Source: Bremerella alba
GTDB lineage: Bacteria; Planctomycetota; Planctomycetia; Pirellulales; Pirellulaceae
Length of the DNA stretch: 50,478 nt
Assembly (NCBI RefSeq): GCF_013618625.1
Contig: NZ_JABRWO010000021.1
Location: 1 to 50,478, forward strand
Direction: 5' to 3'
The notes beneath the pieces are model-generated. The model worked only from the letters and a program-made list of their open reading frames with translations, ran no database searches and was not told where the DNA came from. A program made the translations under genes and the position numbers. Below are positions 35,981 to 43,624 of the stretch, one piece after another. Positions within the stretch are counted from its first letter, which is position 1. Each line of letters opens with the position of its first letter.

Positions 35981-37066
35981 ATGCCGACATCGCTTGAATC
36001 CCTTGTCACAAAGTATCTCCGTTCAGGAAATCCCGCCCAGCGAACCCGCGAAGAGTATCTAACCACGCTCCGTAAATGGTCTCGCTGGGATGGAGCGGTT
36101 CCCCTGGAGGAGCTCGGAAGAAAGGAAATCCGAGAGTTTCTCGACTGGGTTCACGAGGACGCCGCGACACGACAGGGAACCAATCCTGGTCGAACCGCCA
36201 ACAAGATTCGATCGCACCTTCGCGCGGCGCTTTCATGGGCTTGAGAACATGACCTGGTGGATTCATTACCCCGCTTTCCCAAACTCAAGCCGCAGCGGGA
36301 TGTTGCTGGCAGGCATTATCTGACCAAATCAGAAATCAACGCCTTGTATTTCGCGACGCATCAAATGCGTCGGCCCAAAGGGTGGCACGAGCCTATTTTC
36401 CGCGGGGCGCTACTGGAGAGCTGCGCTGGTCGTCTTCTTCAACTATGGTGTCGACACTGGAACCGTCTGGAAGACGTTACCGTTCCACGAACCGATTCGC
36501 TGGCGGCATATCTCCTGGGGGCGACGATCACCAGATCCCGAACTCAAAGAACCTTGTCCCTGGGGATGGCTCTACTACCGTCGTGTCAAAACGGGCAAAA
36601 CGTTCTGGCGTCCAATGAATCGCACGGTTCGCCTTCATCTGAAGAGTATTTGCCCTGAGAGTGTCGAGCCTGACGCAATGGTCTTCGCGGGAGGTGGCAC
36701 TCGCCCCAACAACTGGTTTCGGCATCTTTGTCAACTAGCCGGAATAATCCAAAACGAAGTATCGAAACAGGGAAGGAACGGCCATGGGTTTTGAAGGACC
36801 TTCGTAAGACGTGCGTTACCTATTACGACGAGCACGTCCCGGAATCGTCGGTGGAAATCCTCGGCCACTCAGCTGGCGGAATCACCTACCGCCACTACGC
36901 TCATCGTTCCCCCTTGGCATTCCGGGCGATCCTTTCCTTGCCGCAGCCTTCGGCGTTCAGAACGCTGGCACGAGGTTTTGAGGGCAAGTGTCCGTGCTGC
37001 CGACGTAGCTTCGACGAGGCACCTCCCAAGCGGCAAGCCTCAAACAACTCCCGGGACGCGGGCTGA
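35981..37066 (+). pseudogene. Planctomycete tyrosine-type integrase, degenerate
   Basis: The reading starts at the ATG at 35981 (SLESLVTKYLRSGNPAQRTR). A TGA at 36242 sits where Trp is expected (LSWA-stop-EHDLVDSLPRFPK). The same frame resumes (VAGRHYLTKSEINALYFATH), then one extra base near 36391 moves it into +1 (AGRYWRAALVVFFNYGVDTG, WRPMNRTVRLHLKSI). A loss near 36745-36770 restores the first frame (LKDLRKTCVTYYDEHVPESS, VEILGHSAGGITYRHYAHRS), which carries the late catalytic Arg/His/Tyr boxes. The C-terminus ends with FEGKCPCCRR. The gene is inactive as written. The 269 bases before it hold no gene I can support. Confidence 0.82.
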
Positions 37067-37193
37067 CGGTTCGTCCTGGACAGTTTTAGAGAACAACGAC
37101 ACGGTCGATGTCGACGCATATCGGTCTCAGATTCCGACATCAAACAGAAGTCTTTGGCATCATTTCGTCACTCCCAAGCTTCTGTTGAGGCAA

Positions 37194-38060
37194 CTATGGA
37201 GCGGCCAATTTTAAGAAGTCATTGACTAATGCAGCAATTTCATCCGCCTTGGTATCAATCGCGAAGTGCCCTGCGTCTAGGATGTGAACTTGTGCTTTCG
37301 GAACGTCGTGCCGAAATCGCTCAGGCTCGCCGGGATCGAACGACGGGTCATATTTACCCCACAAAACCAGAAGATTAGGCTGGGTCTGCTGTAGCCATCG
37401 CTGCCACTTCGAATACTCAGCGACGTTCGTTCGATAGTCGTAGAAAAGATTACTTTGAATCTTCAACTGCCCTGGCGAGGATAAGAACGCAAACTCATCC
37501 GTCCAGAGATCAGGGTTGTACAATTCAACGCTTGGGTCACTCCCCACGTGACGAAGTCTTGCAGCACTCAGCGATAGCAAATTGTTTCGCATCGCTTCCT
37601 CATGATCAGCCCGATTGTCCCAATATGCCCGCCGTAGATCCCAGCTAGTTCCTAAGCCTTCGTTGTGAGCAACCGCGTTTTGTACAATCAATCCCGCGAT
37701 TCGTTCAGGATGGGTCAGGGCCATGCGGAAACCAATAGGCCCGCCGTAGTCTTGCATGTACAGCGTGTAACTGGCTAGATCGATCTGTTGCACAAAACGA
37801 AGCATGATCGATGCAATCGTCTCGAAGGTGTAGTCGAAGTGCTCGGGATCAGGCCAATTGCTATGGCCGAAGCCCGGATAGTCGGGTGCAATCAAGCGAT
37901 AGCGATCCGAGAGCCGACTGAAGAGTGGCTCATACATCCGCGACGAGGAAGGAAGTCCATGCAACAGGAGCAAAGGGGGTAAATCTTTCGCCCCCGCCTC
38001 ACGATAAAAAATTGATATGCCGTCGATCTTTGTCTTTCGATAATAGGTGCTGGTCGTCAC
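37194..38060 (-). CDS. Alpha/beta hydrolase, haloalkane dehalogenase/epoxide hydrolase-like
   Basis: 288 residues from the GTG at 38060, chosen because AAGGAG lies six bases upstream; TTG at 38075 would overlap that site. The oxyanion loop reads LLLLHGLPSSSRMYEPL. The nucleophile elbow YMQDYGGPIGFR places Asp at 104, as in haloalkane dehalogenases and epoxide hydrolases rather than the usual Ser. The acid/His end is VLWGKYDPSFDPGEPERF with ILDAGHFAIDTKADEI. It therefore likely cleaves a carbon-halogen or epoxide bond, though the substrate is open. It is the most downstream gene of a minus-strand run of detoxification-type enzymes. Confidence 0.88.
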   Translation of the reverse strand: MTTSTYYRKTKIDGISIFYREAGAKDLPPLLLLHGLPSSSRMYEPLFSRLSDRYRLIAPDYPGFGHSNWPDPEHFDYTFETIASIMLRFVQQIDLASYTLYMQDYGGPIGFRMALTHPERIAGLIVQNAVAHNEGLGTSWDLRRAYWDNRADHEEAMRNNLLSLSAARLRHVGSDPSVELYNPDLWTDEFAFLSSPGQLKIQSNLFYDYRTNVAEYSKWQRWLQQTQPNLLVLWGKYDPSFDPGEPERFRHDVPKAQVHILDAGHFAIDTKADEIAALVNDFLKLAAP

Positions 38061-38117
38061 AGCTCGCTCCTTCAACTTAGCAAAGAGATAAACCTAGGCC
38101 GAGGTGAACTGTTCACG

Positions 38118-38549
38118 TTACGCGACAGTTTCGGCCAGCTTCGTTTCAACCTCGATATTGCCGTGAACTGCACGCGAGTATGGGCGCAAGCGATGGGCCT
38201 CGTCGATAAGATCCTGGGCCGATCGAGCTTCCATGTCAGGCAAGGTTACGTACAGACGGGCCGCCAAATAATATTTGCCGTCCTTCGTGTTCAAATCGAC
38301 TTCCGCATCCACTGCTGTGTCGGGAGATAATCGGAGTTTCTTCGCCGCCTCTGCAAGCTTGATGGCAGATAGAAAGCAACTTGACCACCCCATCGCAAAC
38401 AATTGTTCTGGATTTGTTCCATCTCCTTTGGCTCCTGGATTTGTGAGCTTGACCTCCAGGCGATGATCCGAAGTTCGCGACACACCTCCATCTCGCCCGC
38501 CTGTTGTATGGGCTTTCGCGGTATAGAGGTTCCTTTCTAACTGAGACAT
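38118..38549 (-). CDS. Ohr/OsmC-like protein with the second active-site Cys replaced by Arg
   Basis: 143 residues, normal for organic hydroperoxide resistance proteins. The first redox Cys is present (GWSSCFLSA, Cys58). Where Ohr normally has VCPYS, this protein reads HRLRPYSRAVHGNIEV, so the resolving Cys is Arg122 (codon CGC, one transition from TGC). Ohr enzymes use both Cys to reduce organic peroxides with lipoyl-type donors; the change should abolish or alter that chemistry. It lies 57 bases upstream of the hydrolase gene and 38 bases after the isochorismatase-type gene. It may be a non-peroxidatic OsmC relative or a mutated Ohr. Confidence 0.88.
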   Translation of the reverse strand: MSQLERNLYTAKAHTTGGRDGGVSRTSDHRLEVKLTNPGAKGDGTNPEQLFAMGWSSCFLSAIKLAEAAKKLRLSPDTAVDAEVDLNTKDGKYYLAARLYVTLPDMEARSAQDLIDEAHRLRPYSRAVHGNIEVETKLAETVA

Positions 38550-38587
38550 TGATCTCTCCTTTTAAACTTGAAATAGGCATACCGTGT

Positions 38588-39211
38588 TTACGATCCGAGA
38601 CGATTAACGAATTCACTGGTGTTGAGGATCTCGTGGGCGAATGTTGGACCGTTGACATGATGTGCGGCATGCATCGCCTCTTGGCTGAAGGCGGCTGTCG
38701 CATCTTTTACAAGAGTGACGTGATAACCGAGTTCCATGCCGTAACGTCCAGTCGATTCGATGCAAGTGTTCGCAAGCATGCCTATCAGGACGATCTTCTC
38801 AATCCCATGTTCTTTCAACTGATGATCAAGATCGGTATTTGCGAAGCCGCTTTGCGCCCAATGCTCTTTAATAATGACGTCGCCCGACTGCGGCTGGAAA
38901 TCATCGTGAAACGTTCCACCCCAACTATCCTTGGCGAATGACTGTCGACGAGCCGCCGCGAGTTGACTGGGATTGGCGTGACGCCACTTTTCGTAGTCGT
39001 CTGGCTCCCAACGATGATGCGGAACGAAGAAGACCTGAGTGCCAACTTCTCGAACTGCATCCATGATCGATCGCAGATGGGCGAGCATGTTTACCGACTC
39101 TGCAACTTCCTTTGCATATGGCCAGAGTTTGCCTTCTGGGGCCAGGAAATCGTTGTAAGGGTCGACCAATAGCAGCCCTGTTCGCGTAGGTTCGTATCGT
39201 GTATTCGACAT
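38588..39211 (-). CDS. Isochorismatase-like cysteine hydrolase
   Basis: 207 residues. The catalytic triad of the family is complete: Asp17 (TGLLLVDPYNDF), Lys115 (DVIIKEHWAQSG) and Cys150 (IGMLANTCIESTGRYGME), with a cis-peptide region before the Cys. The family includes nicotinamidases, N-carbamoyl amidases and related amide hydrolases; the substrate cannot be told from sequence alone. It is flanked on the same strand by the NMO-like and Ohr-like genes with short gaps, so it probably shares a transcript with them. Confidence 0.9.
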   Translation of the reverse strand: MSNTRYEPTRTGLLLVDPYNDFLAPEGKLWPYAKEVAESVNMLAHLRSIMDAVREVGTQVFFVPHHRWEPDDYEKWRHANPSQLAAARRQSFAKDSWGGTFHDDFQPQSGDVIIKEHWAQSGFANTDLDHQLKEHGIEKIVLIGMLANTCIESTGRYGMELGYHVTLVKDATAAFSQEAMHAAHHVNGPTFAHEILNTSEFVNRLGS

Positions 39212-39239
39212 CTTTCATTTCCTAATTGATTTGATGTTG

Positions 39240-40295
39240 TTAAGTAGGTAAGTCTGCTACCATTCGGGCGATTACCTCTCGCGCCGGAATCGCCTCACAC
39301 TTCGTGGCTCCGACGCCCGCCCATTGGGCGCCAAATTGTTGGTTTCCTGCTGCCTCCGCTGCGATGCGAAGGGATTTTCCGGCATCGTAGGCAACGGGAT
39401 AGTCTGGAATCGTATTGGTCGAGGCGATCGTGTCGCCAAACTTGGTGAAATCATTGACAACCGAACGCGCCGGTCGACCCGATATCGCTCGTGTCATCGT
39501 CGTGCGGCGATTTGAGACGTCTCTAATCGCCGCACTGTAGCCGGGATCGAGGGAGACTTCGTGGCAGAGGAGAAAGGCGGTACCCACCTGAACAGCGCTC
39601 GCCCCACTTGAGATGGCAGCGGTAACATCGCGGGCGTCCATAATGCCCCCGGCGGCGATAATCGGTAGGTTTGTGTGCTGAGAAAGTTTTCCAGTCAACT
39701 CCAACGTCGACAGCTTCTCGTCTTCACTTTCCGGTTCGAATACACCCCGATGCCCGCCAGCTTCATAGCCTTGAGCCACGATCGCATCGACTCCGGCCTG
39801 TTCAGCCAATACGACTTCCGAAAGGTTCGTGACTGTTGCGAGTATGCACGATCCACGCGCCTGCAGTTCTCGAATGTGATTCGCCGAAGGCAGGCCAAAG
39901 TGGAAGCTAACCACGGCCGGACATTCCTCGTGAATCACTTCTTGAAGGGCCTTGTCCGCCACATAGCTGCGATAGATTTCGCGCAGTAGTTGCGGAGGTT
40001 CCGAATGAAACGCTTGGAAGAGTGGTGTTAAGTGATGCAACCATTTCGCTTCCTTATTTGCATCTCGTCTCGCTGGACGATGGCAGAAGACGTTAACATT
40101 GAAGGGGCCTTTTACCAATTTTCGTACGGCTTCGATCGCCGATCGGGCCGCATCAGGACCAAGATGACCGATGGCGACTGATCCCAATCCACCAGCATCC
40201 GACACAGCCGCAACCAATGCTGGCGTGGATACTCCGGCCATCGGAGATTGGATGATTGGGTTACGAATACCAAGTCGTTGGATGAAATTATTCAT
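39240..40295 (-). CDS. Nitronate monooxygenase family flavoprotein
   Basis: 351 residues from the ATG at 40295, which overlaps the tautomerase stop and is the natural coupled start. The FMN TIM-barrel signatures are IIQSPMAGVSTPALVAAVSD, GGLGSVAIGHL and VAQGYEAGGHRGVFEPES (the QG-x-EAGGHRG motif of NMO enzymes), then AAGGIMDARDVTAAISSGAS. NMO enzymes oxidise alkyl nitronates; related members act on other acids. It starts inside the end of the 4-OT tautomerase gene, so the two are translationally coupled. Confidence 0.9.
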   Translation of the reverse strand: MNNFIQRLGIRNPIIQSPMAGVSTPALVAAVSDAGGLGSVAIGHLGPDAARSAIEAVRKLVKGPFNVNVFCHRPARRDANKEAKWLHHLTPLFQAFHSEPPQLLREIYRSYVADKALQEVIHEECPAVVSFHFGLPSANHIRELQARGSCILATVTNLSEVVLAEQAGVDAIVAQGYEAGGHRGVFEPESEDEKLSTLELTGKLSQHTNLPIIAAGGIMDARDVTAAISSGASAVQVGTAFLLCHEVSLDPGYSAAIRDVSNRRTTMTRAISGRPARSVVNDFTKFGDTIASTNTIPDYPVAYDAGKSLRIAAEAAGNQQFGAQWAGVGATKCEAIPAREVIARMVADLPT

Positions 40296-40503
40296 GTGGG
40301 GCTCCCGCCTGACGGCGATATTCCAGAGTTGGTAAACCAGCGACACCCCAGTTGTCAGTGCTGATTTCCTGAATCACGACGTGCGTTAATTCAGGCGGTT
40401 TGCTTAGAACGTGCACAACGACATCCGTCACGCCGCGAATTAATTCTGCTTTCTGCTGTCGAGAAGTTCCCTCATCGGTGATCTGAATCGTTATGATTGG
40501 CAT
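40288..40503 (-). CDS. 4-oxalocrotonate tautomerase family protein
   Basis: 71 residues from the ATG at 40503, chosen over GTG at 40506 because it places Pro directly after Met (MPIITIQITDEGTSRQQKAE) and AAAGGAG lies seven bases before it. The N-terminal Pro is the catalytic base after Met removal. Length matches single-domain 4-OT subunits, which work as hexamers. Its stop overlaps the start of the NMO-like gene, so both are made from one transcript. In this setting it may handle unsaturated keto acids from aromatic or nitro-compound breakdown (inference). Confidence 0.88.
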   Translation of the reverse strand: MPIITIQITDEGTSRQQKAELIRGVTDVVVHVLSKPPELTHVVIQEISTDNWGVAGLPTLEYRRQAGAPHE

Positions 40504-40642
40504 CACGTTTCTCCTTTGAGAATCTCACGAACTTTGGTATGTGCCTGAATTAGAAACTTGGATGTCGCAAGGCTTCAGCAAGATTCCGCGAAGCCTCAAT
40601 TTAAATTGGCATGAATGCCGCTTCTGTGAAAAACGAAGGCGA

Positions 40643-41359
40643 TTACCACTTGCCCGCGTGCTGGCCGCCGTCAACGTGGAGTATCTCACCGGTAACGAAA
40701 CTCGCGGATTCAAGGTACATCACAGCGTCGATAATTTCGAGGATTTCTCCCATTCGCTTCATCGGATGCAATGCGGACAGAAGATCGTGCGTTTCGGGGG
40801 TATGCATCGGAGTTTTGATAACGCCCGGCGAGACCGCGTTCACTCGCACGCCACGGTCGGCAAACTCGATGGCCAGCGCACGGGTAGCCGAATTAAGGCC
40901 CCCTTTGCTCAGGTTAGCCAAGGCAGAAGGAACTTCTTTGATTGGTTGCTCGTCCAGCGAAGTCGTGATCTGAATGACATGTCCGTTTCCCTGTTTGAGC
41001 ATCTGTCGGACTGCTTGTTGCGTGACGTAAAAGAACCCAGCGACGTTTACCGACATTACTTTCGTAAAATCCTCTTCGGAATAGTCGACGAAAGGTTTTG
41101 CGAGGAAGATTCCCGCGTTGTTCACGAGCGTATCCACACGGCCGAATCGCTCAATTGTAGTACTGACGACCTTTCGCGCCGTCTCGGGATCGGCAATATC
41201 TCCAGCAACTGATTGCAAGCGTTCGGAATCATGGGTCCTCTCAATGCGCCTCGAATTGGCGACGACATGATAGCCTCGCTCGAGAAAGCTGGTGACGAGG
41301 CCGGCTCCAATGCCTTGCGACGCGCCGGTAACAATAGCAACTTTTGGAGAATGGGACAT
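40643..41359 (-). CDS. Short-chain dehydrogenase/reductase lacking the catalytic Tyr
   Basis: 238 residues. The cofactor loop TGASQGIG and NNAG are intact, and Ser134 (ITTSLDEQP) and Lys152 are present. The YxxxK motif, however, reads ALANLSKGG: position 148 is Ala instead of Tyr. The closing motif RVNAVSPGVIKTPMHTPETH is normal. The protein may use another proton donor or act as a non-catalytic partner; a subfamily with this change may exist. It shares its strand with the second SDR (60-base gap) and the tautomerase gene. Canonical SDR activity should not be assumed. Confidence 0.88.
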   Translation of the reverse strand: MSHSPKVAIVTGASQGIGAGLVTSFLERGYHVVANSRRIERTHDSERLQSVAGDIADPETARKVVSTTIERFGRVDTLVNNAGIFLAKPFVDYSEEDFTKVMSVNVAGFFYVTQQAVRQMLKQGNGHVIQITTSLDEQPIKEVPSALANLSKGGLNSATRALAIEFADRGVRVNAVSPGVIKTPMHTPETHDLLSALHPMKRMGEILEIIDAVMYLESASFVTGEILHVDGGQHAGKW

Positions 41360-41419
41360 GATTTAGCTCCTCTTAGAATTGATGGAAATAGTTTTAAAGA
41401 TGTTAGATGTGATACAGAC

Positions 41420-42244
41420 TTAAAAATCGGTACCGACGGACAGGCTTTGCCATTTCGTCAGTTCGGCGGTGACAAAGGCATTTTTGGCTTCGATCGCGGC
41501 CACCGCGTCGCTGCCAAACGGCATTCGGAGCGGAGCGTCTTGGCTTCCGGCCAGCTGTACCATCGCGACGGCGAACTTCTTCGGATCGCCCGGCTGGTGG
41601 CGGCTGACCTGTTCGGCTCGTTGACGCGTTGTCCCAGCCGTCGCGTTGTAATCTTCAATGCGCGTCGGACTAACCAGCAGCGACTTCGCTTCAAGGAAGT
41701 CAGTCCGGAAATAGCCTGGCTCGACGATCGTTACCCGAATGCCTAGCGGTGAGAGTTCTTCGGCCAACGCTTCGCTTAGACCTTCGACTGCGAACTTGGT
41801 TGAGCAGTACACTCCGAAACCTGCGCCTGCTCGGTATCCGCCGCTCGACGATATATTGAGAACGTGCCCGCTTCGCTGCCGACGCATTTGCGGCAAGACC
41901 GCCCGGGTAACGTTGAGCAAACCGAAGACGTTCGTACGATAGAGATGTTCGACTTCCTCGGCGGTCGCTTCTTCGACCGCTCCCAAAAGTCCGAAACCTG
42001 CGTTGTTGAGGAGAATGTCGATTCCCCCAAAACGTTCGACAGCTGCTGCCACGGCTGCGTGGGCTTGCATCTCGTCGGCCAAATCCAAGGCGACCGCGAG
42101 CAGTTGGGAATGACTGCCAACTGCCTCCACAACCCCCTGAGGGTTCCGGGCGGTCGCAACGACGTTGTCTCCAGAGGCCAGAGCTTGTTTGGCGATGAGA
42201 GCTCCGAATCCTCGCGAAGCTCCGGTAATGAACCAAGTTTTCAT
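41420..42244 (-). CDS. Short-chain dehydrogenase/reductase, canonical
   Basis: 274 residues with the complete SDR set: cofactor loop TGASRGFG (7-14), NNAG (80-83), catalytic Ser near 133 (ISSSGGYRAGAG) and Tyr146/Lys150 (FGVYCSTKFAVEGL). The longer C-terminus (PFGSDAVAAIEAKNAFV) fits the oxidoreductase group often annotated as retinol- or ketone-reducing; the substrate is unknown. AAAGGAGA precedes the ATG. It is the first gene after the AraC regulator, and the 140-base gap upstream holds a candidate AraC-type direct repeat, so this SDR and the genes below it are likely its targets. Confidence 0.9.
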   Translation of the reverse strand: MKTWFITGASRGFGALIAKQALASGDNVVATARNPQGVVEAVGSHSQLLAVALDLADEMQAHAAVAAAVERFGGIDILLNNAGFGLLGAVEEATAEEVEHLYRTNVFGLLNVTRAVLPQMRRQRSGHVLNISSSGGYRAGAGFGVYCSTKFAVEGLSEALAEELSPLGIRVTIVEPGYFRTDFLEAKSLLVSPTRIEDYNATAGTTRQRAEQVSRHQPGDPKKFAVAMVQLAGSQDAPLRMPFGSDAVAAIEAKNAFVTAELTKWQSLSVGTDF

Positions 42245-42337
42245 AGCAAATCTCCTTTGAGTTTTCGTCGTGCGAAACTGTTCCGCGTCGACTACTCAGG
42301 AGATTATGGGCTTATGCGTCCGGGCCGGCTGTTCACC

Positions 42338-42370
42338 GATTGCGGTGACTATCGCTAGATTGCGATGACT
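42338..42370 (-). promoter_or_regulatory. Candidate AraC-family operator (direct repeats) upstream of the SDR
   Basis: GATTGCGGTGACT (42338-42350) and GATTGCGATGACT (42358-42370) match at 12 of 13 positions and are offset by 20 bases, about two helical turns, in the same orientation. This is the classic layout of AraC/XylS-family half sites. They lie about 95-125 bases upstream of the SDR start and immediately beyond the end of the AraC gene. Confidence 0.5.
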
Positions 42371-42384
42371 TTAGGAAAACCGAC

Positions 42385-43332
42385 TTAAGGAGCCCCGGGC
42401 GAAGGAAGATTCTGCCGGAAAACAGTGGGGGTAACGCCATTAGCCTTTCTAAGTGCCGCCGTAAAGGAAGATGGCGTCCCATAGCCGACTGACAACGCAA
42501 TCTGCGTGATTTCCAACGCCCGATTGGTCAACAAGCTCTTGGCGGCTTCCATGCGTTGGGCGACCAGAGCTTCGTGTGGAGTCATACCGGTCGCTTGCCG
42601 AAACGCAGTGGCGAAGTGAAATCGACTAATAGAAAGCAAGCCGGACAAATCGTCCAAGGTAATTTCATGTTCGAGGTTTTCCCGCATGTACGAGGTGACC
42701 TCCTTAACTTGTCGCAGCGATAAGCCCTTCGGCGTGGAAGCATTCTGCAATGATTGGACGGACGAGTGAGCTCGGATCAGTTGCGTACAAAGTAGATCCA
42801 GCGTTTGTTCCACGAAGAGTGTGTTTGGTTGAGAGTCGCAGTTCACTTCGCGATGGAGCAATTCGAGAATACGCATGGTCGTCGGATCCTCAAATCCCAC
42901 TCGATCCACGAGCTCGATCGGTCTTCCGCCGGCGAACTGGTCGGCACACTCCTGCAAACGCTGAGGAGGAATATAGACGTGAGAAACTTCAATGGGGCCA
43001 GCCAAATCCCAGCGACCATCGTGCCCCTGAGGGATAATTGTAACCGTACCCTTTCGAGTCCGGGCATTGAAGCGTTTACCGCCAGACAGCAAGGTAATGG
43101 GTTGTACCTCGCCGTAGTACGTCATGACGACATGCTGATTCATCGCCGGCAGAAAGTCATGAATTTCACCATGCTTCCAGGACCGAGTCAGCCGCGTTCC
43201 TCCCTTAAGCTGCTGGTCTACGACGACCGGAGGCGCGTCAATAATTTGCGCAATCTCTTGGTCCGGAGTGCGCTGCTGGTCATGAGATCCAGATACTGTT
43301 TGGTCACTGACTAACACATGTTGATTAGCCAT
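42385..43332 (-). CDS. AraC family transcriptional regulator
   Basis: 315 residues. The C-terminal AraC/XylS DNA-binding region is clear: ITLDDLSGLLSISRFHFATA then FRQATGMTPHEALVAQRMEA and the second helix-turn-helix ending GYGTPSSFTAALRKANGVTP. The N-terminal half (about 30-170) is cupin-like and beta-rich (RKGTVTIIPQGHDGRWDLAG), the usual ligand-binding fold. It shares its strand with the SDR below, separated by 140 bases containing 13-bp direct repeats. It probably controls the enzyme genes from 42244 leftward. The inducer is unknown. Confidence 0.92.
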   Translation of the reverse strand: MANQHVLVSDQTVSGSHDQQRTPDQEIAQIIDAPPVVVDQQLKGGTRLTRSWKHGEIHDFLPAMNQHVVMTYYGEVQPITLLSGGKRFNARTRKGTVTIIPQGHDGRWDLAGPIEVSHVYIPPQRLQECADQFAGGRPIELVDRVGFEDPTTMRILELLHREVNCDSQPNTLFVEQTLDLLCTQLIRAHSSVQSLQNASTPKGLSLRQVKEVTSYMRENLEHEITLDDLSGLLSISRFHFATAFRQATGMTPHEALVAQRMEAAKSLLTNRALEITQIALSVGYGTPSSFTAALRKANGVTPTVFRQNLPSPGAP

Positions 43333-43593
43333 GTATCCTCTAACTCCCGAAGTTACTTCTAGAATTCCAGTTATTCTCAGCGGCCAGGGGAAACTGACGG
43401 TTGAGCTAACGATTCATTCAAATGAAACGGGGCGATTAGGAATTTATGAAGATGCCTAAATCTAGCTTCTTGGCTGTCTTCTACGTAGTCCAGTGGCAGG
43501 GAACCATATTTGCTGTCCCTGCTGATGGTTTTGCCGATTAGAACCGACCAAGCCACTGCCGAAGTGACGTGCTCTTTTTCAAAGTTATGCGTG

Positions 43594-43608
43594 CCCCGTA
43601 AAACGGGG
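43594..43608 (-). terminator. Short GC-rich hairpin behind the DUF1254 gene
   Basis: CCCCGT (43594-43599) pairs with ACGGGG (43603-43608) across three A. It lies 16 bases past the stop of the minus-strand DUF1254/DUF1214 gene, where a terminator is expected, but no T-run follows. The rest of the 43333-43624 gap holds the AraC promoter; no other gene is seen. Confidence 0.35.
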
Positions 43609-43624
43609 TCTGAGCGGTCGGACG

